A stretch of DNA of 64,000 nucleotides from Marinobacter sp. F3R08 (GTDB lineage Bacteria; Pseudomonadota; Gammaproteobacteria; Pseudomonadales; Oleiphilaceae). The notes beneath the pieces were generated by a model, which was not told where the DNA came from, did not search any database, and worked only from the letters and a program-made list of their open reading frames with translations. The stretch is from the NCBI RefSeq assembly GCF_018860425.1, contig NZ_JAHKPI010000025.1, positions 590,524 to 654,523 of the forward strand, given 5' to 3'. Shown piece by piece: positions 35,865 through 45,208 of the stretch; within the stretch, counting starts at the first letter, position 1; each line of letters opens with the position of its first letter. The position numbers and the translations under genes are program-made.

Positions 35865-37569
35865 CGCGAACCTCCCCGCCGGACACCAGTAATACCCTGT
35901 CAGCCAGCGTCAACAGGGCCTGGTGATGAGAGGAAAAAATCAGGGTTTTACCGGCTACTGCCAGTTTGTGCAGCGCCTCAAGCACATACACCTCGCTGTC
36001 GCTGTCCAGGCCGGCAGTTGGCTCATCCAGCAGGATCAGGTCGTAATCGGCTAAAAAAATGCGGGCGAGACTTAGCCGACGGGCCTGTCCGCCGGAAAGA
36101 CCCTGACCGTCTTCAGAAACCGGGCTGTAGATCCCCTGGGTGCGGTTATTGAGAAGGGAGCCAAGACCAACATTTCGCAGGGCCGTTTCGATTGCTATAT
36201 CAGAGGCATCCGGAGTGGTCAGCCTCAGGTTGTCGGCCCAGGTGCCCTGAACCAGGAAGCCTTTCTGGCCCAGCCACCCGAACTGAAAGCTGCCTGGTGT
36301 GTTGCCAAATAGATGCATTGATCCTTCGTCAGGAGCCAGAAACCCGGCTAACAGGTGGAGTAGAGTCGATTTTCCTCCGCCGGAAGGACCGGTGAGGGCA
36401 ATTACCTGGCCTTTATGAATGGTCAGGGAAACGTCGTACAGGACCGGTTGATCAGACCGAAAGTGCTTCACAACGGAATCAAGCTCGATAACGTCTGTCT
36501 CACCTGTGGCTGAACCTGTCGGGGCGACGTCGATAGGGTTTGCAGGTGAATTCAGGCGCTCCAGGAGTTCTGTACCTGCACCCATGGCCGCCGCCCGGTC
36601 ATGGTAATGCTGGGAAAGGGTCCGAAGTGGCTGAAAAAACTCCGGCGCCAACAACAGGATCAGGAGGCCGGAAAACAGGGTGAGGTCTTCGGATGGGCCG
36701 TAGGTGATGTATCCGAGAAGGCCAAACCCGATGTAGATGGCGATTACCGCAATGGCAACGGAGGCAAAAAACTCAAGAACGGCGGAAGACAGAAAGGCGA
36801 TTCGCAGGGTTTTCATGGTGATACGGCGATAATAGTCCGAGCGCATCCGAATAAGTTCGGCGGCGCCCTCAGTCTGGCCGAACAACTGGAGGGTTGTCAG
36901 TCCGCGAACCTTGTCCAGAAACTGCCCGGAAAGCCGGCTGATGGTTTCAAAATGTTGTTGGTTAAGTTTTTCTGCGCCCATACCAACAAGCGCCATAAAC
37001 AGAGGAATCAGGGGCGCTGATAACAACAGGAAGATGCCGGCCAGCCAGTCCAGCCAGAACACCAGCGCTAGAATTAAAAACGGGACGATTAAAGACAGGC
37101 CCATTTGCGGAAGAAATCGGGCGAAATAGCCGTGCAGTGCATCGACGTGGTCTATCCATTCCCGGGCCAAGGCGCCTGCTGACGACTGCCCCAGTTCAAC
37201 CGGACCCAGGGTCTGCCACTGTTTGTGCAGTTGGCGCCGGGCATCCCGGCGTACCTGTTCGCTGCAACGCGCTGCGAATCGGGCCTGAAATCCCTGGCCA
37301 AGGGCCCGTACAGTCAGGGCCAGGATCAAACTGATAAAAAGGGGAGTGAGTTCGGCAATCGGAACATTATCAATGACGCCCAGATGAACAATCCGGGCAA
37401 AAAGAATCATCTGAATGATGGTGGCAACTCCGGCAACCGTGCCGGCAATAATCGTACTTCGGATCCAGAAGCGGCTGCCACGGGCGAGCTGAGAAAGCCA
37501 ACCCCTGACAGCCTTTTGATTGGTGGCAGGACTATCGTCTCCGCCGCCCATCGTTCGTGGCTCAACCAC
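35857..37569 (-). CDS. cydD: Thiol reductant ABC exporter subunit CydD
   Basis: A 570-residue half-transporter partner of CydC. Six membrane helices are followed by an ATPase domain with Walker A GPSGGGKSTLLHLL, signature LSGGQARRLSLARI and Walker B LILLDEPTAGLD. The GTG directly after the cydB stop has GAGG about ten bases upstream; an ATG 18 bp further in is the alternative. It supports periplasmic redox balance and assembly of the adjacent oxidase. Confidence 0.95.
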   Translation of the reverse strand: MVEPRTMGGGDDSPATNQKAVRGWLSQLARGSRFWIRSTIIAGTVAGVATIIQMILFARIVHLGVIDNVPIAELTPLFISLILALTVRALGQGFQARFAARCSEQVRRDARRQLHKQWQTLGPVELGQSSAGALAREWIDHVDALHGYFARFLPQMGLSLIVPFLILALVFWLDWLAGIFLLLSAPLIPLFMALVGMGAEKLNQQHFETISRLSGQFLDKVRGLTTLQLFGQTEGAAELIRMRSDYYRRITMKTLRIAFLSSAVLEFFASVAIAVIAIYIGFGLLGYITYGPSEDLTLFSGLLILLLAPEFFQPLRTLSQHYHDRAAAMGAGTELLERLNSPANPIDVAPTGSATGETDVIELDSVVKHFRSDQPVLYDVSLTIHKGQVIALTGPSGGGKSTLLHLLAGFLAPDEGSMHLFGNTPGSFQFGWLGQKGFLVQGTWADNLRLTTPDASDIAIETALRNVGLGSLLNNRTQGIYSPVSEDGQGLSGGQARRLSLARIFLADYDLILLDEPTAGLDSDSEVYVLEALHKLAVAGKTLIFSSHHQALLTLADRVLLVSGGEVRDA

Positions 37570-38571
37570 TTAGTGGTATCCCTCGCCAGCGCGAACCTTG
37601 CCCCTGAATACCCAGTAGGTCCAGGCGGTATAAACCAGGACAATCGGAATCACAAAGAGCAAACCTAACAGCAGGAAAAGCTGGGATTCGTAGGCGGATG
37701 CTGCATCCCAGAGGGTGTATTCAGGGGGAACCACATACGGCCAACGACTTACCACCAGACCCAGGTAGGTGGTTATGAAAAGGCCCATGGTGGCTACGAA
37801 CGGCATGCCCTCGAAGCGATTGCGCACCGACCGGAAAATCTGGAACGCGCATAGCAAGGTAAGCACTGGCAGTATCCAGATAACGCTAAGATTGGAGAAC
37901 CAACGTTCGCGCACCAGGTCGTCTACAAACGGGGTCCAGACACTGATGATCCCGAAAATGACCAATACGGCTGTCAGCAGTGGCAGGGTGATCTTGTATG
38001 CCCACGCTTGCAGATGACCCTCCGTTTTCATGATCAGCCAGGTAGAACCCAGAAGGGCATAACCCGCAAGCATGCCAAGACCGGTGAGCACCGTAAATGG
38101 CGTTAACCAGTCCAGCGCTCCGCCCACGTAGACCCCGTTAGCGGTTTCGAAGCCCTGTATGTAGGCCCCGACAACAGCACCCTGAGCAAAGGAAGCGATG
38201 GTGGAACCACCAGCGAAGGCCCAGTTCCAGAGATAGCGGGAGGTCCGGGCTTTGAAACGGAACTCGAAGGCCACGCCCCGGAAGATCAATCCGGCCAGCA
38301 GCAGGAACACACCAATGTACAGGGCTGGCAGGAATATGGAATACACCATCGGGAAGGCCGCCAGAAGTCCAGCTCCGCCCAGCACCAGCCAGGTTTCGTT
38401 GCCGTCCCATACCGGGGCTACCGAGTTCATCATGGTATCCCGATCCTCCTCACTTGGCGCGAAGGGGAAGAGTATACCGACACCCAGGTCGAAGCCGTCC
38501 ATCAGTACGTACATGATGACGCCGAATCCGATGATGAATGCCCAGATAAGAGGCAGATCAAACAGTTCCAT
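37570..38571 (-). CDS. cydB: Cytochrome bd-type quinol oxidase subunit II
   Basis: A 333-residue membrane protein with about nine helices. It has the subunit II opening DLPLIWAFIIGFGVIMYVLMDGFDLGVGILFPF, and the GNETWLVLGG block. Subunit II stabilises the heme-bearing CydA/CioA. The length of about 335 residues and the paired CydA type fit the CIO branch better than E. coli CydB (379). It follows cydA by 2 bp. Confidence 0.95.
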   Translation of the reverse strand: MELFDLPLIWAFIIGFGVIMYVLMDGFDLGVGILFPFAPSEEDRDTMMNSVAPVWDGNETWLVLGGAGLLAAFPMVYSIFLPALYIGVFLLLAGLIFRGVAFEFRFKARTSRYLWNWAFAGGSTIASFAQGAVVGAYIQGFETANGVYVGGALDWLTPFTVLTGLGMLAGYALLGSTWLIMKTEGHLQAWAYKITLPLLTAVLVIFGIISVWTPFVDDLVRERWFSNLSVIWILPVLTLLCAFQIFRSVRNRFEGMPFVATMGLFITTYLGLVVSRWPYVVPPEYTLWDAASAYESQLFLLLGLLFVIPIVLVYTAWTYWVFRGKVRAGEGYH

Positions 38572-38573
38572 AA

Positions 38574-40004
38574 TCAGTGACCTCCCTGGCTGGTCGGGTT
38601 GGTGTGTTTGTCTTCGCCGTATTCGAAAGGCACGTGAGCAGCTGAGAACGGCCTTGCCGGGCGTTCTGCCTCATGCTCTTCGTCGTCATGACGGTCCTCA
38701 AGCCCCACGTACAGCACGCGCATCAGGTAATAGACACCCGCTGAGAAGACGGACGCATAGACCACGATATAGCCAATGAGGGTAAACAGGGCCATGCCGC
38801 CTGTAAGAGATGGCGTCACCGCCGAGGCCTGGTCCATGATGCCGTATACAAGCCAGGGCGCACGGCCAACCTCAGTCACAAACCAGCCGGTCAGTACCGC
38901 AATAAATGGCGCAATACTCATCACTCGCAGCAGTTGCAGGAACCAGGTGGTCTGGAAATAGCGGCCCCCACGGCGTAATGCGAGCCCCGTCAGGCCAACC
39001 AGAATCATCAGGGTGCCAATGCCTACCATCGTCCGGAAGGACCAGAACACAATGGCCACCGGTGGCTGCTCCTCACGCGGGTAGTCTTTCAGGCCGGGTA
39101 CCACACCGTCCCACTCGTGAGTCAGGATCATGCTGGCCAGGCTTGGAATGCCGATCTCGAAATGGTTGGTCTGGGCGTCCTGATCAGGAATGGCGAACAA
39201 CAGTAAAGGCACATGGGAGGAGGTTTCCCAGTTTCCCTCCATTGCAGCAACCTTGGTGGGCTGGTGCTCCAGAGTGCTCAGGCCGTGAAAGTCCCCCACC
39301 ACGAGTTGAGCGGGGGCAATAAACAGGATCAGCCAGAGACACATGGACAAGGCCTTTCGGTTCGCTTCTACTTCGCGGCCACGAAGAAGGTACCAGGCAC
39401 TGACGCCTGCTACCACAAAGCTGCCGGTCAGGAATGAGGCCAGGCCCATGTGCATGAAGCGATACGGGAAGGAAGGATTGAAAATTGCGTCGCTCCATGA
39501 GGTTACATAGAAAACTCCCTCACGCAGTTCAAAGCCAGCGGGGGTTTGCATCCAGCTGTTGGCGGCGAGAATCCAGAATGATGAAATGAACGTGCCGGTG
39601 GCTACCATAACGGCTGCGAACAGGTGCACGCCCGGCGGGACCTTGCTGCGGCCGAACAACAAGACGCCAAGGAAAGCCGCCTCAAGGAAGAAAGCCGTGA
39701 TTACTTCATAACTGAGAATTGGTCCCAGAAAGTTGGCCGTGGCCTGTGCGAAGTTACTCCAGTTGGTTCCGAACTGGAATGACATCACGATTCCCGAGAC
39801 CACGCCCATGCCGAACACTACAGCGAACACTTTGGTCCAGAAAGAAGAGAGCTTAACCCATGCCGGATTTTCTGTTTTGAAGGCCAGGGCTTCAAGGACG
39901 GCAATGAAAGAAGCAAGACCGATAGTAAAGACCGGAAAAATGGCGTGGAATGACACCACGAACGCGAACTGGATTCGCGACAGAATGAGAGGATCTAGTT
40001 CCAT
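38574..40004 (-). CDS. cydA: Cytochrome bd-type quinol oxidase subunit I (CIO branch)
   Basis: A 476-residue subunit I, oxidising quinol and reducing oxygen to water without proton pumping. Heme ligand candidates are His20 (VVSFHAIFP), the His in RFMHM, and the Met region of the third heme. The conserved GWFVTEVGRAPW is clear. The short Q-loop between helices 6 and 7 is typical of the cyanide-insensitive oxidase (CioA) group. A strong GGAGGG ribosome site precedes the ATG. First gene of cydABDC, with an FNR/ANR-like site in the upstream region. Confidence 0.95.
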   Translation of the reverse strand: MELDPLILSRIQFAFVVSFHAIFPVFTIGLASFIAVLEALAFKTENPAWVKLSSFWTKVFAVVFGMGVVSGIVMSFQFGTNWSNFAQATANFLGPILSYEVITAFFLEAAFLGVLLFGRSKVPPGVHLFAAVMVATGTFISSFWILAANSWMQTPAGFELREGVFYVTSWSDAIFNPSFPYRFMHMGLASFLTGSFVVAGVSAWYLLRGREVEANRKALSMCLWLILFIAPAQLVVGDFHGLSTLEHQPTKVAAMEGNWETSSHVPLLLFAIPDQDAQTNHFEIGIPSLASMILTHEWDGVVPGLKDYPREEQPPVAIVFWSFRTMVGIGTLMILVGLTGLALRRGGRYFQTTWFLQLLRVMSIAPFIAVLTGWFVTEVGRAPWLVYGIMDQASAVTPSLTGGMALFTLIGYIVVYASVFSAGVYYLMRVLYVGLEDRHDDEEHEAERPARPFSAAHVPFEYGEDKHTNPTSQGGH

Positions 40005-40159
40005 AGGAACCCTCCGGTAACGTTACATCATAACAAACGGATTGCGGAAACCCGTTCAGCCGCTGCCTAAGCTCTGTTTGTTATATTGGTATTACCGGCA
40101 GATGCTGCTAATGATACTAAAGTTGCCGACGCGGCTGATAGGTCACATTGTCGCAGTAT

Positions 40160-40173
40160 TTGATCTAAAACAA
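40160..40173 (-). promoter_or_regulatory. FNR/ANR-like site upstream of cydABDC
   Basis: The sequence TTGATCTAAAACAA (plus strand) matches TTGATNNNNATCAA at nine of ten informative bases. A -10-like TATCAG lies 29 bp downstream on the minus strand (40135-40140), the spacing of an activator-type site centred near -41. The transcript would have a leader of about 125 nt before cydA. Oxygen-limited activation of the oxidase is the expected logic. It is only 15 bp before the methyltransferase start on the other strand and could affect that gene too. Confidence 0.5.
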
Positions 40174-40187
40174 TTCGGGTGAGGCTA

Positions 40188-40823
40188 ATGAGTTTTTACG
40201 AAGACCGAATCCTGCCACACATCATAGACCGTGCCTGTTCCCTGGGCCAGGTAATGAAGTTGCGCAGCCAAGTGGTGCCTCGAGCAAAAGGTGTTGTTCT
40301 GGAAGTGGGAATGGGGTCTGCCATCAATATGGCATTTTACAATCCTGACCGTGTTGATATGGTTTTCGGTCTGGAGCCCTCGGAGGGCATGCGTCGAAAG
40401 GCTCAGTCCAATCTCGCAAAATCGCCAATCAAGGTCGAGTGGCTGGATCTGCCCGGCGAGAAAATCCCCCTGGAAGATCACTCGGTCGACACCGTGCTGC
40501 TCACCTTTACCCTGTGCACCATTCCCGACTGGAACACCGCCCTCCGACAGATGTGGAGGGTGCTGAAGCCGGGCGGCGAACTGCTGTTCCTGGAACACGG
40601 CGAATCACCCAACGACAGTACCCGAAAATGGCAACATAGAATGACTCCGGGCTGGAAGAAACTCGCTGGGGGCTGCCATCTGAACCGTCACATCGCAGAC
40701 CTGATTCGTCATGCCGGCTTCGAAATCCAGGAACTGGAAAACCTCTATATCCCCAAGGCACCGAAGATCGCCGGATACATATACAAGGGAAGGGCAACAA
40801 AGCCGGCCAAGTCCGATTCCTAA
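40188..40823 (+). CDS. Class I SAM-dependent methyltransferase
   Basis: A 211-residue methyltransferase of the UbiE/phosphatidylethanolamine-methyltransferase-like group. It has the SAM motif VVLEVGMGSAINMAFYN, the acidic loop FGLEPSEGM, and VLKPGGELLFLEHG. The start is the ATG at 40188, nine bases after GTGAGG; a GTG at 40179 is also in frame. The substrate is unknown. Divergent from cydABDC, with the shared control region noted above. Confidence 0.85.
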   Translation: MSFYEDRILPHIIDRACSLGQVMKLRSQVVPRAKGVVLEVGMGSAINMAFYNPDRVDMVFGLEPSEGMRRKAQSNLAKSPIKVEWLDLPGEKIPLEDHSVDTVLLTFTLCTIPDWNTALRQMWRVLKPGGELLFLEHGESPNDSTRKWQHRMTPGWKKLAGGCHLNRHIADLIRHAGFEIQELENLYIPKAPKIAGYIYKGRATKPAKSDS

Positions 40824-40906
40824 GCCTGATGACCAAAGACAGAATCCGAATTGCGTTACCCTACGCAGCCTTATACAATTCTGCCCCTCTAAACCTGCCC
40901 CCGAAT

Positions 40907-40993
40907 GCTCCGGTGGTGAAATTGGTAGACACAAGAGACTTAAAATCTCTCGACCGTTAGGTCGTGCCGGTTCGATTCCGGCCCGGAGCACCA
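40907..40993 (+). tRNA. leuZ: tRNA-Leu (anticodon TAA)
   Basis: An 87-nt class II tRNA. The acceptor stem GCTCCGG pairs with CCGGAGC, followed by A and an encoded CCA. The anticodon loop CTTAAAA places TAA at 40941-40943. The long variable arm is CGACCGTTAGGTCG and the T-loop region reads GGTTCGATTCC. Its final base directly touches the stop codon of the convergent enoyl-CoA hydratase gene. Confidence 0.97.
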
Positions 40994-41797
40994 TTACTTC
41001 TTCGCCATAGCTTCCAGCATTTTATTCACGGCCTCCAGATGCTCAGGCTCGTTGTGGCACATGCCCTGAAAGTTTGCACAAACATCGAGAAAGTCCTTCA
41101 GCTCCATCCTGGGTGCCATTTTCATCAGTCGTTTGGTCAGGCGCGTGGCTTTTGGTGGCTGGCTGGCGATGCGGTTTGCCATGGCATTCGCTGCGGTCAG
41201 TAGTTCATCTGCAGGTACCACCTCAAGAACGATGCCCAGCTCCCTGGCTTCGGAGGCGTCTATCACTCGCCCAGTGAGGGTCAGCTCAAAGGCGCGCTGA
41301 TAGCCAATCAGGCGTTGCATGAACCAGGCTCCACCGTCACCCGGGATGATGCCGAGATTGAGGAAGGTTTCGCCGAATTTTGCGTTTTCTGAGGCAATTC
41401 GAATGTCCGCCATATTGGCGAGGTCGAAGCCTGCGCCGATCGCGGGGCCGTTTACGGCCGCGATGATGGGCACTTCGATGTTCTGGAGGGCCAGGGGAAT
41501 GCGCTGAATGCCTTTTCGGTAGCGATCGGCACACTCGGCCACGTCGCCGGCGAAATCACCACCCCGGTTGGCCATGTCCCGGATGTTACCGCCGGCGCTG
41601 AAGGCAGAGCCAGCTCCGGTGATCACCAATACCGAGACGTCGTCGCACTGGTTTACCCACTCTGCTGTCGTCACGATATCGTCAATCAGATTCGAGCCGG
41701 TAAGCGCGTTGCGCAGGTCATGACGATTCAATGTCAGGGTAGCCACCCGGTTTTCCAGGGTGAGCAGTGCGTCGGTAAGTGTGGGTACGGTGGTCAT
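40994..41797 (-). CDS. Enoyl-CoA hydratase/isomerase family protein
   Basis: A 267-residue crotonase-fold enzyme. The oxyanion-hole region has SAFSAGGNIRDM, and the second block is AAVNGPAIGAGFDLANMADIRIAS with downstream FLNLGIIPGDGGAWFMQRLIG. A glutamate-free variant at the usual second catalytic position (GDGG) means the exact reaction cannot be fixed. It probably acts in fatty-acid or branched-chain catabolism. The stop abuts tRNA-Leu. Confidence 0.9.
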   Translation of the reverse strand: MTTVPTLTDALLTLENRVATLTLNRHDLRNALTGSNLIDDIVTTAEWVNQCDDVSVLVITGAGSAFSAGGNIRDMANRGGDFAGDVAECADRYRKGIQRIPLALQNIEVPIIAAVNGPAIGAGFDLANMADIRIASENAKFGETFLNLGIIPGDGGAWFMQRLIGYQRAFELTLTGRVIDASEARELGIVLEVVPADELLTAANAMANRIASQPPKATRLTKRLMKMAPRMELKDFLDVCANFQGMCHNEPEHLEAVNKMLEAMAKK

Positions 41798-41850
41798 GAT
41801 TGCGGTTCCTTGTTTTTGATCAGCGCGTATCTTCGCGCGCCGGAACCGGG

Positions 41851-42729
41851 TTAATCAACTGCCAGTCGCGCCTTTCGGTAACGGCTTACCTCAGCCCAGC
41901 CGTGGGCGGCCAGGGCGGAGAACACGATAAGCCCTCCCATCAGGCTGAGTTTTGGCGGAACCTCTCCGAGAAACAACCACACCAGAAAAGAGCCCAGTAC
42001 GGTCTCCAACAGGAGCATCAGGCTGACTTCGGCCGCCGGAATATACTGTGGTCCGATCTGGATCAGGACGCAGGCGGTTGGCAGGAACACCAGGCAGAGC
42101 AGGGCGATAAAAAAGAAGTCTCTGCCTGATGGCAATTGCGCTCCACCAGCCAGGGCAGCGACGCCGGCAAGCGCCAGGGCGCCGAACATGAGCACTACGC
42201 TCATATCACTGTCCGGTTTCGAGCGGGCCACGTTGAGATTCGAAGCCAGAGCTGTGGCAGCAACCACAGCCATCAGCAGGCCCAGGGGATCGCCCTTGCC
42301 CAATTCTCCGATAGCCATCATGGTGGCGCCGGAGACGCATACAAGGATTACCACCCAGGTTCGCAGTGGAAGGGTCTCTTTCCAGAAGGCCCAGGCGATA
42401 ACCGCTGCAATCACGGGTGCGGTATTCAGAATCACCAGTACATTGCCGGCTGCGGTGTTCTTCATACCCACCACAAATCCCAGCGTACTGATGGCAAAGG
42501 CGGTGGCGCAGAACAAGCCCTTGAGACCGCACTTTAGGATTTCCGGCACCAGCCGGGTCCGGTAGCGGGCTAAGCTGATCACGAGAAAGCTGATAGCCAG
42601 CAACAGGCCCCGCCAGAACAGGAACACCACAGGCTCCACGGAGGTGATTTTTACCAGCAGTGCATCCGGAACAATAAAAAGTACGCCCAGGGCTGCGATA
42701 GTAAGGCCTTTCAGTCGAGTTGTTTGCAC
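41851..42729 (-). CDS. EamA/DMT-family transporter
   Basis: A 292-residue membrane protein with ten predicted helices in two EamA repeats. Features include FLFWRGLLLAISFLVISL in the first repeat and PLRTWVVILVCVSGATMMAIGELG in the second. DMT proteins export amino acids, metabolites or drugs. It belongs to a tandem with the small membrane protein gene immediately upstream (27 bp). The substrate is unknown. Confidence 0.88.
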   Translation of the reverse strand: MQTTRLKGLTIAALGVLFIVPDALLVKITSVEPVVFLFWRGLLLAISFLVISLARYRTRLVPEILKCGLKGLFCATAFAISTLGFVVGMKNTAAGNVLVILNTAPVIAAVIAWAFWKETLPLRTWVVILVCVSGATMMAIGELGKGDPLGLLMAVVAATALASNLNVARSKPDSDMSVVLMFGALALAGVAALAGGAQLPSGRDFFFIALLCLVFLPTACVLIQIGPQYIPAAEVSLMLLLETVLGSFLVWLFLGEVPPKLSLMGGLIVFSALAAHGWAEVSRYRKARLAVD

Positions 42730-42756
42730 TGCGGAGTCGCCTGTTCTGGTTCCAGC

Positions 42757-42900
42757 TTATGGGTTGTCCTGCTCCGGCAGTGGCTGGATGCTGTTGATAT
42801 CGCCGGTTGGTGTTGCAGGTTCGTCTTCGATGATGATGAAGATAGCTCCGCCAATGACGGCGATGGCGAAGATTGCTTTGAGGATGATCGATTTCGACAT
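42757..42900 (-). CDS. 47-residue single-pass membrane protein
   Basis: A small ORF with an ATG at 42900 preceded by GAGAGGAAGAACC, an excellent ribosome site. The protein starts with a short basic segment (MSKSIILK), has one hydrophobic helix (AIFAIAVIGGAIFIII), and ends in an acidic Pro-rich tail. No family is recognised. It lies 27 bp upstream of the DMT transporter on the same strand and may be its small partner. Confidence 0.6.
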   Translation of the reverse strand: MSKSIILKAIFAIAVIGGAIFIIIEDEPATPTGDINSIQPLPEQDNP

Positions 42901-43088
42901 GGTTCTTCCTCTCTGCGTTTGGTGGCTTCTACCAACAGCCTATGGGCAGCAGAAGGCTATAACAACCTTAAAGCCCTTAAAATTGAGCATCCTACAAAAG
43001 TCGCTTCGACAGTCTGGACCCAGTCAGCAATACTCTGGTTTAGTTTGCGGGTTGCCTGGTGCAGCAAAGTTCACTTTGGAGTGTTGTT

Positions 43089-43880
43089 ATGACAGAACAA
43101 ATACAAAATCTGGTCCATAAGTACAGCGAAAGTGGCATTACCACGCTCACGCTGAACCAGCCGGAGAAGAAAAACAGCCTGTCGATGGCCATGCTGAAGG
43201 CCTTGTCTGAGGAATTGGATCGTATTGCCTGTGATACTGAAACCCGTGTTGTGGTTCTGGCAGCCCATGGCAACGTATTCTGCGCTGGCCATGATCTTCG
43301 GGAAGTTCGGGAAGAGTTTGATAATCATGAATTCCAGCTGGCACTGTTTAATCAGTGCAGCAAAGTGATGCAGCAGATTGTAAACCTGCCCCGGCCGGTG
43401 ATTGCGCGAGTTGCCGGTGTTGCAACGGCTGCAGGCTGTCAGCTGGTTGCCAGTTGCGATCTGGCAGTGGCTGCGGATACCGCAAGATTCGCCACACCCG
43501 GGGTTAATATCGGGCTGTTCTGTTCCACGCCCATGGTTGCCCTGTCGCGGAACGTATCTCGCAAGCACGCCATGGAAATGCTGCTTACTGGTGAGATGAT
43601 TGGCGCCGCGAAGGCCGAACGCATCGGGTTGGTCAATCAGGTTATCGATGAGCAGCACCTGGATGAGATGGTCTACAAACTGGCCCGTACCATTGCCGAG
43701 AAATCTGGACACACCCTGAAAGTCGGAAAGGAAGCGTTCTATCGGCAATTGGATATGCCGCTTCCGGAGGCTTATGAATACACCTCCGGGGTGATGGCAG
43801 AAAACATGATGGCGAACGATGCCCAGGAAGGTATCTGTGCATTTCTGGAGAAGCGCAAGCCGGAGTGGAAAGACAGCTAG
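43089..43880 (+). CDS. Enoyl-CoA hydratase, ECHDC3-like
   Basis: A 263-residue crotonase-fold protein starting at the ATG at 43089, with TTTGGAG nine bases upstream. The oxyanion-hole block is NVFCAGHDLREVRE and the second block is ARVAGVATAAGCQLVASCDLAVAA, in a pattern typical of the ECHDC3 subgroup. The catalytic glutamates of classical crotonase are not obvious (GLFCSTPMVAL). It may act on an unusual enoyl-CoA or be a non-hydratase member. Confidence 0.88.
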   Translation: MTEQIQNLVHKYSESGITTLTLNQPEKKNSLSMAMLKALSEELDRIACDTETRVVVLAAHGNVFCAGHDLREVREEFDNHEFQLALFNQCSKVMQQIVNLPRPVIARVAGVATAAGCQLVASCDLAVAADTARFATPGVNIGLFCSTPMVALSRNVSRKHAMEMLLTGEMIGAAKAERIGLVNQVIDEQHLDEMVYKLARTIAEKSGHTLKVGKEAFYRQLDMPLPEAYEYTSGVMAENMMANDAQEGICAFLEKRKPEWKDS

Positions 43881-43898
43881 ATGCACTTGCGCGGTTCA

Positions 43899-43919
43899 GC
43901 CCGGCCTATTGCGCCGGGC
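43899..43919. terminator. Hairpin between convergent genes (no T-run)
   Basis: GCCCGGC and GCCGGGC form a 7-bp stem with a 7-nt loop that overlaps the DUF192 stop codon. It could limit transcription from both sides, but lacks a T-tract. Confidence 0.35.
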
Positions 43920-44424
43920 AGTCAGCCGCTCCGAGGTACAGTCGGTCTCCAGATCTGAGGTCATGTTCCCGGAAAAAGCCAGCGTTCATCTCCACAGCCT
44001 TGATAAAAGGCACACCGGCGGGGTAGGTCGGGCAGCCAGATCCGCTGGCCGATGTGCAGGGCACCATCTGGCGAATGTTGCCGATCACTCCATCGCGGTT
44101 CAGATAGGCAATGTCCAGCGGGATCAGGGTCTTGTGCATCCAGAAGCCGTGGGTCGCTTGCCTTGGCTCGCGGTACTCAAACAGCATCCCGGCATTCTGT
44201 CCCAGCGTGTTACGACCCATCAGTCCTTTCTGGCGCTGCGCGGAGGTGCTGGCCACCTCGAGTTTTACCGCAATCGGCCCTGCTGAAGACACGAAGCAGG
44301 CTTCAATGACCGGTAAGCCGCTCTCGGATGCCGCGACAACTGAGGAGCAACCGTGGATCAGTGCACTGGCTACCAACAGGGCCCAGAACTGCTTGCCAGG
44401 GCGATGCCTCACTTTTACGTTCAC
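43906..44424 (-). CDS. DUF192 family exported protein
   Basis: A 172-residue protein. After a signal segment with a lipobox-like LIHGC, the DUF192 domain has [36 protein letters not shown] and an end typical of the family. I chose the GTG at 44424 because it overlaps the permease stop (GTGA), so the two are translationally coupled. A longer start at 44457 would overlap the permease by 37 bp. DUF192 proteins are periplasmic or extracytoplasmic and of unknown function. Confidence 0.87.
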   Translation of the reverse strand: MNVKVRHRPGKQFWALLVASALIHGCSSVVAASESGLPVIEACFVSSAGPIAVKLEVASTSAQRQKGLMGRNTLGQNAGMLFEYREPRQATHGFWMHKTLIPLDIAYLNRDGVIGNIRQMVPCTSASGSGCPTYPAGVPFIKAVEMNAGFFREHDLRSGDRLYLGAADCPAQ

Positions 44425-45182
44425 GAGCGCAACCGGTAGCCGGTTTTGAAAATCCACCAGATTCCGACCATGCAGGCTGTCAGGAATACCAGTGTCATCC
44501 CCACGCTGATGGCAATATGAACGTCAGACACGCCGTAAAATGCCCACCGGAAGCCGCTGATCAGATAGACCACCGGGTTGAACAGGCTCACTGTTTGCCA
44601 GACCTCCGGTAGCATGTCTATGGAATAAAAGGTGCCGCCGAGGAAGACCAGTGGGGTGACGATCATCATCGGCACGATCTGGAGCTTTTCGAAGCCGTCG
44701 GCCCAGATGCCGATAATGAAACCGAACAGGCTGAAGGTAATGGAGGTGAGCACGAGGAATGAAAGCATCCAGAAGGGATGCAGTACGTCATAGTCCACAA
44801 AGAATCTGGCTGTGCCCAGAATGATCAGGCCCAGAATAATGGATTTTGTTGCGGCCGCACCTACATAGCCAAGCACTACCTCGACGTAGGAAACAGGCGC
44901 GGAGAGCACCTCATAGATAGTGCCCGAAAATTTGGGCATGTAGATTCCGAAGGAGGCGTTGGAAATACTCTGCATTAACAGTGACAGCATCACCAGCCCG
45001 GGGATTATGTACGCTCCGTAGGCGATATTGTCGATATCACCCATCCGGGAGCCGATCGCGGAGCCAAAAACCACGAAATACAGACAGGTTGAGATCACCG
45101 GCGAGAGCACGCTCTGCATGACTGTCCGTTTCATGCGGGCCATTTCAAAATTGTAGATTGCGCGAATACCGTACAGGTTCAT
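44421..45182 (-). CDS. ABC-2 type exporter permease (YadH-like)
   Basis: A 253-residue membrane protein with six helices and the ABC-2 signature near [17 protein letters not shown]. It pairs with the ATP-binding gene just upstream. The two match the E. coli YadGH pattern, an exporter of unknown substrate. The ATG at 45182 has GGAG eight bases upstream; an ATG at 45194 lacks one. Confidence 0.9.
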   Translation of the reverse strand: MNLYGIRAIYNFEMARMKRTVMQSVLSPVISTCLYFVVFGSAIGSRMGDIDNIAYGAYIIPGLVMLSLLMQSISNASFGIYMPKFSGTIYEVLSAPVSYVEVVLGYVGAAATKSIILGLIILGTARFFVDYDVLHPFWMLSFLVLTSITFSLFGFIIGIWADGFEKLQIVPMMIVTPLVFLGGTFYSIDMLPEVWQTVSLFNPVVYLISGFRWAFYGVSDVHIAISVGMTLVFLTACMVGIWWIFKTGYRLRS

Positions 45183-45208
45183 GCTTTTCTCCAAAATAGC
45201 CGGCTGCT

